Source: Clostridiales bacterium (GTDB taxonomy: Bacteria > Bacillota > Clostridia > Oscillospirales > QAMX01). Taken from it: DNA of 14,357 nucleotides. The notes beneath the pieces are model-generated. The model was not told the DNA's origin. It worked only from the letters and a program-made list of their open reading frames with translations, and made no database searches. How positions within the stretch are numbered: the first letter of the stretch is position 1; every line of letters starts with the position of its first letter. This document shows, one piece after another, positions 6,171-12,278 of this stretch. The position numbers and the translations under genes were made by a program. Location: the NCBI GenBank assembly GCA_016303065.1, contig JAEDMJ010000044.1, positions 1 to 14,357 on the forward strand, in the 5' to 3' direction.

Positions 6171-6250
6171 AGTGAACAAAGGCGTTCATCCGGCTGTATC
6201 GGCGCAATTGGCGCTTTTTGGAATTGCTGTGATGGCGTCTTGTATTTTTA
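6171..6250 (+). promoter_or_regulatory. Leader hairpin with U-rich tail upstream of purC
   Basis: AAGGCGUU (6179-6186) pairs with GGCGUCUU (6234-6241), then after a bulged C (6187) AUC (6188-6190) pairs with GAU (6231-6233): 11 bp including three G-U. Inside, GCAAUU (6204-6209) pairs with AAUUGC (6222-6227). The stem ends in UUGUAUUUUU. Its position relative to the promoter and its 5' sequence closely parallel the asnA leader. It does not match the purine, PRPP or ZTP riboswitch consensus as I know them. Weaker than the asnA hairpin and needs computational folding. Confidence 0.5.
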
Positions 6251-6260
6251 TGCACCTGTT

Positions 6261-6296
6261 CCCGCCGCGGCGGCAAGTCCGGCTCCGCATTTTTTT
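6261..6296 (+). promoter_or_regulatory. Second GC-rich element with seven-U tract before purC
   Basis: A 12-base palindrome CCGCCGCGGCGG (6262-6273) is followed by CAAGUCCGGCUCCGCA and seven U (6290-6296). GCGG (6267-6270 or nearby registers) can pair with CCGC (6285-6288). Several alternative stems are possible, so I call it a candidate terminator or antiterminator element with low certainty. The string TCCGGCT occurs here and also at 6189-6195 in the first hairpin, which could allow exchange of pairing partners. Confidence 0.35.
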
Positions 6297-6332
6297 ACTT
6301 TTGAAAATCTTAACTGGAGAGTGTAATCGATC

Positions 6333-7049
6333 ATGGAACTGAATGACATGAAGCTTCTTTACGAAGGCAAATCGAAATCCGTATACGATTCCGGCGACAG
6401 CGACACGCTGATCCTCCGCTTCCGGGATTCCGCAACGGCCGGAAACGGAGCCAAAAAAGCCGAACTCGACGGCAAGGGAAAGCTCAACGCCGCCATCTCC
6501 GCCATAATATACGACTATCTTTCCGAAAACGGCATCGAGACCCATCTTGAAAAGATGATCGACGACGTAACGGCGCTTGTCAAGCGCGTGGAGATTGTCA
6601 GCGTCGAGGTCATAGTACGCAACATCGCCGCGGGAAGCTTTTCAAAGCGCTACGGAGTTCCCGAAGGCACTCCCCTCAAAAACACCGTCCTTGAGTTCTG
6701 TATGAAAAGCGACGAATACGGGGACCCCATGATGAACGACTCACAGATCACCGCTATCGGTCTTGCGACACAGGCAGAGCTTGACGAGATGCGAAGCGCA
6801 GCTCTGAGGGTCGATTCTCTTTTGAGCGAGCTTTTCGACAAGTGCGGCATAACGCTTGCCGATTACAAGCTCGAGTTCGGCCGTTTCCACGGAAGGCTCA
6901 TACTCGCCGATGAAATATCCCCCGATTCCTGCCGTCTCTGGGACAAGTCCACCGGCAAAAAGCTCGACAAGGACCGCTTCCGCCGCGACCTCGGCGACGT
7001 TCTCGGAAGTTACAGAGAAGTTCTCGGGAGACTGCAAAATGCACGATAA
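6333..7049 (+). CDS. purC: SAICAR synthetase (phosphoribosylaminoimidazole-succinocarboxamide synthase)
   Basis: PurC joins aspartate to CAIR with ATP to form SAICAR, a late step of IMP synthesis. The 238 residues equal the usual bacterial single-domain length. The N-terminal KLLYEGKSKSVYDSGD (7-22) is the ATP-binding beta segment. VEVIVRNIAAGSFSKRYG (91-108) and DYKLEFG (177-183) are the two SAICAR-synthetase signatures, and DEISPDSCRLWD (193-204) follows. The start at 6333 has GGAGAG 11 bases upstream and gives the expected short lead before KLLYEGK. It is the first gene after a leader with two U-tract elements, and its last 11 bases overlap purB, the next enzyme in the pathway, which indicates translational coupling. 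Confidence 0.96.
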   Translation: MELNDMKLLYEGKSKSVYDSGDSDTLILRFRDSATAGNGAKKAELDGKGKLNAAISAIIYDYLSENGIETHLEKMIDDVTALVKRVEIVSVEVIVRNIAAGSFSKRYGVPEGTPLKNTVLEFCMKSDEYGDPMMNDSQITAIGLATQAELDEMRSAALRVDSLLSELFDKCGITLADYKLEFGRFHGRLILADEISPDSCRLWDKSTGKKLDKDRFRRDLGDVLGSYREVLGRLQNAR

Positions 7050-8460
7050 ATACGAAAGCCCCCTCTGCGGAAGATACGCCGGGAAAAAAATGCAGGAGAT
7101 TTTCTCTCCCGACAGAAAATACTCCACCTGGCGCAGGCTTTGGCTCGCCCTTGCCGAAAGCGAACAGGCGCTCGGTCTTCCGATAACCGACGAGCAGCTC
7201 GACGAAATGCGCGCGCACCTTACCGACATAAACTACGACGTCGCCGCCGCAAGGGAAAAGGAAGTCCGCCACGACGTCATGGCCCATATCTACGCCTTCG
7301 GAGTTCTTTGCCCCAAAGCAAAACCGATAATCCACCTCGGGGCGACCTCCTGCTACGTCGGCGACAACACGGACCTGATCCTTATGCGCGAAGCGCTGGG
7401 GCTTGTGCTTTCCGAGCTCAACGGGCTCATACTTGAGCTTTGCGATCTCGCCGAAAAATACAGGGATCTTCCGACTCTTGCCTACACCCATTTTCAGCCG
7501 GCCCAGCCCACGACCTTTGGAAAGCGCGTCACTCTCTGGCTTCAGGATTTTGTTTCCGACGCCCGCCGCATCCGTTCCGCTCTCGGCGAAATAAAAATGC
7601 TCGGCTGCCGCGGAGCCACCGGCACTTCCGCCAGCTTTCTCGAGCTCTTCGACGGCGACGCGTCAAAGGCCGTCAGGCTCGAAGAACTCGTTGCGGAAAA
7701 GCTCGGCTTTGACGAAGTCTTCGACGTCAGCGGCCAGACCTATCCCAGAAAACTCGATTACACCGTGCTTTCCGCCCTTTCCGGGATTGCCCAGAGCGCC
7801 TATAAATTCTCAAACGACCTCCGCCTCATGTCCCACCTCCGCGAGGTCGACGAGCCCTTTGAGGCCGGTCAGGTCGGCTCTTCCGCAATGGCCTACAAGC
7901 GCAACCCCATGAGAAGCGAGCGCGTCGCGTCGCTTTCCCGCCACGTCATCGCCCTTGCCCAGGACGCTGCGATGACGGCGTCATCCCAGTGGTTTGAACG
8001 CACTCTCGACGATTCGGCAAACAAGCGGATCTCCGTTCCCGAAGCGTTTCTGGCCGTCGACGGCGTGCTGGCGCTCTGCCGCAACCTTGTCCGCGGAATA
8101 ACCGTCTATCCGAAGGTTATTGCCAGACATCTGAACGACGAGCTGCCGTTCATCGCCACGGAGAACATTCTCATGTACTGCGTCAAAAAGGGCGGCGACC
8201 GCCAGACCCTTCACGAGGCAATCCGCGAACTCTCCACCGCCGCCGCAAAACGGATGAAGGCCGAAGGCTCCGACAACACCCTTGCCGCAGACATTCTTGC
8301 GGACAGCCGTTTCGGGCTCAGCGCCGGAGAGCTTGAAAGCATCATGGACAGCCGCGGCTTTACCGGGCTTGCCTGTATGCAGACCGAAAAATATGTTGAA
8401 AAGGTCCGCCGGGAATTCGCCGGATCTTCATCCGCCGAATCCGCAGAAATAACCGTATAA
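7039..8460 (+). CDS. purB: Adenylosuccinate lyase
   Basis: PurB releases fumarate twice in purine synthesis, from SAICAR to give AICAR and from adenylosuccinate to give AMP. The protein has 473 residues and belongs to the fumarase/aspartase superfamily. The superfamily signature is GSSAMAYKRNP (280-290), carrying the mobile catalytic-serine loop; many PurB proteins read 'MPYKRNP', so the Ala is a minor variation. YTHFQPAQPTT (149-159) contains the conserved catalytic-region His151. The frame is open further upstream inside purC, but the ATG at 7039 is chosen because GGGAG precedes it and MHDKYESPLCGRYAGKKM is the normal N-terminus. It overlaps purC by 11 bases and is followed by purA, so both PurB reactions have their partner enzymes adjacent. 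Confidence 0.96.
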   Translation: MHDKYESPLCGRYAGKKMQEIFSPDRKYSTWRRLWLALAESEQALGLPITDEQLDEMRAHLTDINYDVAAAREKEVRHDVMAHIYAFGVLCPKAKPIIHLGATSCYVGDNTDLILMREALGLVLSELNGLILELCDLAEKYRDLPTLAYTHFQPAQPTTFGKRVTLWLQDFVSDARRIRSALGEIKMLGCRGATGTSASFLELFDGDASKAVRLEELVAEKLGFDEVFDVSGQTYPRKLDYTVLSALSGIAQSAYKFSNDLRLMSHLREVDEPFEAGQVGSSAMAYKRNPMRSERVASLSRHVIALAQDAAMTASSQWFERTLDDSANKRISVPEAFLAVDGVLALCRNLVRGITVYPKVIARHLNDELPFIATENILMYCVKKGGDRQTLHEAIRELSTAAAKRMKAEGSDNTLAADILADSRFGLSAGELESIMDSRGFTGLACMQTEKYVEKVRREFAGSSSAESAEITV

Positions 8461-8482
8461 ACTCAAAACAGGAGGGCAGACA

Positions 8483-9760
8483 ATGCTCACAGCAGTCGTC
8501 GGAATAAACTGGGGAGACGAGGGAAAAGGCCGCATGGTCGATCTTCTCGGCTCCGGATACGATATCGTCGCCCGTTACCAGGGCGGAAACAACGCCGGAC
8601 ACACCGTTGTCGTCGGCGACAAAAAGTATATCCTCAACCTTCTTCCGTCCGGAATTCTCCGTCCGGACACGGTAAACGTCATGGGAACCGGAATGGTGAT
8701 CGACATTGCCCATCTCTGCGGAGAGATCGGGCGTCTCCGCGACGCCGGAGTGCAGATCACTCCGCAAAACCTCCGCATCAGCGACCGGGCGACGATCTGC
8801 CTCCCCTATCACGTCAGACTCGACGTTTTGGAGGAGGAGCGCCTCGCCGACAGAAAATTCGGTTCCACAAGGCGCGGCATCGCTCCGGTATACTCGGACA
8901 AATACATGAAAAAAGGCATACGCATGGGCGACCTTTTTGATTTTGCCGCGCTTGAAGCAAAACTTGCCGACATCGTCGACTGGAAAAATCTCATCCTGAA
9001 AAACGGCTACGGCGACAGCGGCGCCAACGCCGGCGAAATTCTCGAATGGCTCCGGACCTACGGCGAGCCGCTCATCCCCTATATCTGCGACACGTCCGAA
9101 TTTCTCTCCGACGCCGCGGACAGCGGAAAGAACATCCTCTTTGAAGCCCAGCTCGGCGCGCTCCGCGACATCGATTTCGGCATCTACCCCTACACCTCGT
9201 CGTCCACCACGCTGGCTTCCTTCGCAACCACCGGCGCCGGAATCCCCGGCAAAAAGCTCGGCCTCACAGTCGGCATAATGAAGGCGTATTCGAGCTGCGT
9301 CGGCGAAGGTCCCTTCGTCTGCGAGCTCTTCGGGGAAGAGGGCGACCGGCTCCGTGAAGCCGGCGGAGAGTACGGCGCGGCGACGGGCCGCCCGCGCAGA
9401 GTCGGCGGATTCGACGTTCCCGCCTCCCGCTACGGCGTCAAAATGCAGGGAGCCGACGAAATCGCCCTCACGAAGCTCGACGTGCTTTCGTACCTCGACA
9501 AAATCCCCGTCTGCACCGCCTACGAGCTTGACGGCGTCCGCACCGAAAGCTTCCCCGCGCCCCAGAAGCTCGGCTCCGCCCGTCCGGTTTACGAATACCT
9601 CCCCGGCTGGAGCTGCGACATTTCCGGCTGCCGGAAGCTCTCCGAGCTCCCGGCCGAGGCGCGGAGCTATGTCGACTTTATTTCCGGCGCAGTCGGCTGC
9701 CGCATCAGGTATATATCCGTCGGCGCCGAGCGCGACGCCATAATCGATTTGGGCGAGTGA
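8483..9760 (+). CDS. purA: Adenylosuccinate synthetase
   Basis: PurA uses GTP to join aspartate to IMP, giving adenylosuccinate, the first step of the AMP branch. The 425 residues match the family. The P-loop-like NWGDEGKG (9-16) carries catalytic Asp12, and His40 in GGNNAGHT is the second catalytic residue. GSTRRGIAPVYSDK (127-140) is the IMP-binding switch region. TGRPRR (301-306) and LTKLD (329-333) bind substrate and the guanine base. It is divergent: the usual AYTTRVGxGPFPTE string reads AYSSCVGEGPFVCE (Cys272 for Arg), and the region around 223-240 has AQLGALRDIDFG in place of the common QGxxLDIDxG. From memory this form is shared by many Clostridia, so it is probably an active subtype. 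AGGAGGG lies 8 bases before the start. Confidence 0.95.
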   Translation: MLTAVVGINWGDEGKGRMVDLLGSGYDIVARYQGGNNAGHTVVVGDKKYILNLLPSGILRPDTVNVMGTGMVIDIAHLCGEIGRLRDAGVQITPQNLRISDRATICLPYHVRLDVLEEERLADRKFGSTRRGIAPVYSDKYMKKGIRMGDLFDFAALEAKLADIVDWKNLILKNGYGDSGANAGEILEWLRTYGEPLIPYICDTSEFLSDAADSGKNILFEAQLGALRDIDFGIYPYTSSSTTLASFATTGAGIPGKKLGLTVGIMKAYSSCVGEGPFVCELFGEEGDRLREAGGEYGAATGRPRRVGGFDVPASRYGVKMQGADEIALTKLDVLSYLDKIPVCTAYELDGVRTESFPAPQKLGSARPVYEYLPGWSCDISGCRKLSELPAEARSYVDFISGAVGCRIRYISVGAERDAIIDLGE

Positions 9761-9766
9761 TTTTAT

Positions 9767-11176
9767 ATGTTTACCGGCACGGATAAAATCCACGAAGAAT
9801 GCGCTGTTTTCGGCACGAGCGTGCGCGCTGCCGAGGCCGCGGGCATCACGTACAACGCGCTTCTCGCCCTCCAGCACCGCGGCCAGGAAGGCTGCGGCAT
9901 CGCGGCGAGCATAGACAACACAATCCACTGCATAAAAGACCGCGGCCTTGTCGGCGAGGTCTTCAGCGGGGACGTTCTCAATTCCCTCCCCGCTTCGACC
10001 GCCGCGATCGGACACTGCCGCTATTCCACCACAGGCGTCAACTCCGTGTGCAACGTCCAGCCCTTCGTCACCGAATACCTCACCGGTCGCATTGCCACCG
10101 CCCACAACGGAAACATCACCAACGCCCGCGACCTTCGCGACGGACTCAAATCCTTCGGCGCGCATTTCGACGCCACCAGCGACAGCGAGGTGATGTCGAC
10201 CCTCATCGCCCTCTACGCCGTCCGCGAAAACGACGTCCGTGCCGGAGTGATAAAGGCGGCAAACTACCTTCGCGGAGCGTTTTCCGTGGTCGTGCTCTGC
10301 GGCGACGGAAGACTCATCGCCTTCCGCGACCCCGACGGGTTCCGGCCGCTCTGCATCGGGCGCAACCGGCTCGGCGTTGCCGTCGCCTCCGAAAGCTGCG
10401 CCCTTGACAGCTGCGGTTTTGTCTTCGAACGCGACATCGCCCCCGGCGAAGTTGTCGTCATCGAAAACGGCGAGGTGACAAGCTCGGAAGTCGTCCTGAA
10501 AAACAGGACGCCCGGCAACGGATTCTGCATTTTTGAATACGTCTATTTCTCCCGGCCCGACTCCGTTGTAGACGGGCTTCCGGTCTACGACGCAAGGTTC
10601 AACATGGGGCTGCGGCTCGCCTCCGAACACCCCGTCGAAGCCGACATCGTCTGCGGCGTTCCGGATTCCGGTCTGGAGGCCGCCGCCGGTTTTTCCGCGG
10701 GAAGCGGTATCCCCCTTGTACAGGGCTTTGTCAAAAACCGCTACATCGGACGGAGCTTTATCTATCCGTCCCAGATGCAGCGCGAAAACGCAGTGCGGCT
10801 CAAACTCAATCCCCTCAAAAGCAACCTTGCCGGAAAGCGCGTCGTGCTCGTCGACGACTCCATCGTTCGCGGCACCACCTGTGCAAAAATTGTCAGAACA
10901 CTGAAAAGTGCCGGCGCAAAAGAGGTCCACTTCAGGATTTCTTCCCCCCCGTTCAAACACACCTGCCACTACGGAACCGACATAGACAGCGAAAACAACC
11001 TCATCGCCAACCGGCTCTCCGTAGACGGCATCTGCCGCGAGATCGGCGCAGATTCACTTGGATATATAAGCGTTGAAGGACTGAAAGCTGCCTGCGGCCG
11101 CTGCAATCTTGATTTCTGCGTAAAGTGCTTTGCGGGGGGAGAGACACTCTCCAACCAAAAAAACGATCTTGAGTGA
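9767..11176 (+). CDS. purF: Amidophosphoribosyltransferase (PRPP amidotransferase)
   Basis: PurF catalyses the first committed purine step, moving glutamine amide nitrogen to PRPP. The protein has 469 residues. An 11-residue propeptide precedes Cys12 of CAVFG, which becomes the N-terminal nucleophile after processing. The glutaminase domain shows QHRGQEGCGI (36-45), CRYSTTG (84-90) and HNGNITN (113-119). The phosphoribosyltransferase domain has the PRPP loop VVLVDDSIVRGTT (359-371). Cys254, Cys400, Cys451 and Cys454 match the four [4Fe-4S] ligands of the Bacillus-type enzyme, so this is the oxygen-sensitive, cluster-containing class. The start lies 6 bases after the purA stop and has no clear Shine-Dalgarno sequence, so translation probably depends on coupling to purA. 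Its stop codon lies inside a strong hairpin before carA. Confidence 0.96.
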   Translation: MFTGTDKIHEECAVFGTSVRAAEAAGITYNALLALQHRGQEGCGIAASIDNTIHCIKDRGLVGEVFSGDVLNSLPASTAAIGHCRYSTTGVNSVCNVQPFVTEYLTGRIATAHNGNITNARDLRDGLKSFGAHFDATSDSEVMSTLIALYAVRENDVRAGVIKAANYLRGAFSVVVLCGDGRLIAFRDPDGFRPLCIGRNRLGVAVASESCALDSCGFVFERDIAPGEVVVIENGEVTSSEVVLKNRTPGNGFCIFEYVYFSRPDSVVDGLPVYDARFNMGLRLASEHPVEADIVCGVPDSGLEAAAGFSAGSGIPLVQGFVKNRYIGRSFIYPSQMQRENAVRLKLNPLKSNLAGKRVVLVDDSIVRGTTCAKIVRTLKSAGAKEVHFRISSPPFKHTCHYGTDIDSENNLIANRLSVDGICREIGADSLGYISVEGLKAACGRCNLDFCVKCFAGGETLSNQKNDLE

Positions 11177-11198
11177 GAGCCCGCGGCTCTCACTCTTT
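11171..11198 (+). terminator. Perfect 11-bp hairpin over the purF stop codon (partial terminator?)
   Basis: GAGTGAGAGCC (11171-11181) and GGCTCTCACTC (11185-11195) are perfectly complementary around a 3-base CGC loop, followed by only three T. The left arm contains the purF TGA. The stem is strong, but the short U-tract and the carA ribosome binding site directly after it suggest partial termination, pausing or RNA processing between the purine and carbamoyl-phosphate genes, not a full stop. Confidence 0.6.
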
Positions 11199-11213
11199 GG
11201 AAAGGAAACGCAC

Positions 11214-12272
11214 ATGAAAAAGGCCTACCTTGTGCTTGAAAACGGCGACGTTTTTGAAGGCAGCTTTTTCGGCGCCGAGGGCGAAGTAACCGGAGAGGTC
11301 GTCTTTACGACATCCATGACCGGGTATCTCGAAACTCTCACCGACAAAAGCTACTGCGGTCAGATCATCGTCCAGGCTTTCCCTCTCATCGGAAACTACG
11401 GCGTGATCCCCTCCGATTTCGAAGGCGTCGGCGTCAGCGCCTCCGGCTATGTCGTGTCCACAGCCTGCGCCTCCCCCTCCAACTTCCGGAGTCAGGGAGT
11501 TCTCGGTGATTTTCTCAAAAAATCGAACGTGCCCGCCGTATGCGGCATCGACACGCGAAGACTTATAAAAACGATACGAAGCCACGGCACCATGAACGGC
11601 AGAATTTCCTTTACCCCGAAAACTTCGGAAAACCTTTCCGAATACCGCGTGACCAAAGCGGTCGAAAAGGTGAGCTGCCGGTCCGTACGGCTTGTAAATC
11701 CCCTCGGGAAGCACAGGATCGCGCTTTTCGATTTCGGCTACAAGGAAAATATTCTGCGTGAGCTTGTCGCGCGAGACTGCGCCGTAACGCTCTTTCCGTG
11801 CTTTTCCTCCGCCGAAGACATCCTCAGCACCCGCCCGGACGGCATCATGCTTTCAAACGGCCCCGGCGACCCTGCGGACAACACCGGCGCCATATCGGCG
11901 ATTGCGAAGCTCTGCGCTTCCGGGGTACCGATATTCGGCATCTGTCTCGGTCACCAGCTTCTCGCTCTTGCCAACGGGTTCAAAACCGAAAAGCTGAAAT
12001 TCGGCCACCGCGGCGCAAATCATCCCGCCCGCAGCGCCGACAGCGGACGCGTCTTCATGACGAGCCAGAATCACGGCTATGCCGTCGTGGGCGCCAGCAT
12101 CGACCCCTCCGCCGCCTCAGAATCATTTACAAACATGAATGACGGCACAAACGAGGGCATTGACTACAAAAAAATCAACGCATTCTCTGTCCAGTTCCAC
12201 CCCGAAGGCAGCGGAGGCCCCCTCGACACTGGTTTTCTCTTTGACAGATTCATCTCAGGAACGGAGGCGTAA
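11214..12272 (+). CDS. carA: Carbamoyl-phosphate synthetase small (glutaminase) subunit
   Basis: CarA hydrolyses glutamine and channels ammonia to CarB for carbamoyl phosphate, the precursor of pyrimidines and arginine. The 352 residues are at the short end for the family. The N-terminal CPSase domain begins LVLENGDVFEGSFFG (6-20) and contains VFTTSMTGYLETLTDKSY (30-47). The C-terminal class I glutamine amidotransferase domain has nucleophile Cys244 in GICLGHQ, the FGHRGANHP string (263-271), TSQNHGYAV (283-291), and His329/Glu331 in QFHPE, so the catalytic triad is complete. The frame opens upstream at 11130 inside purF; ATG 11214 is chosen because GGAAAGGA precedes it by 7 bases and the family N-terminus starts there. 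A hairpin separates it from purF, and carB follows after 6 bases. Confidence 0.95.
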   Translation: MKKAYLVLENGDVFEGSFFGAEGEVTGEVVFTTSMTGYLETLTDKSYCGQIIVQAFPLIGNYGVIPSDFEGVGVSASGYVVSTACASPSNFRSQGVLGDFLKKSNVPAVCGIDTRRLIKTIRSHGTMNGRISFTPKTSENLSEYRVTKAVEKVSCRSVRLVNPLGKHRIALFDFGYKENILRELVARDCAVTLFPCFSSAEDILSTRPDGIMLSNGPGDPADNTGAISAIAKLCASGVPIFGICLGHQLLALANGFKTEKLKFGHRGANHPARSADSGRVFMTSQNHGYAVVGASIDPSAASESFTNMNDGTNEGIDYKKINAFSVQFHPEGSGGPLDTGFLFDRFISGTEA

Positions 12273-12278
12273 GGAACA

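Noticed and set aside
6169..6332. Guanine/adenine, PRPP or ZTP riboswitch in the purC leader
   Set aside because: I looked for the purine-riboswitch core, the ykkC-type core and the ZTP strings (GGGUCGUG, CCGCCUGGGC). None is present in recognisable form.
8360..10969. An 869-codon open frame antisense to purB, purA and purF
   Set aside because: It is a shadow of GC-rich third-position codon bias in real + strand genes. Its translation is low-complexity (Gly/Ala/Val/Asp-rich), with no family motif, and the + strand carries three certain enzymes.
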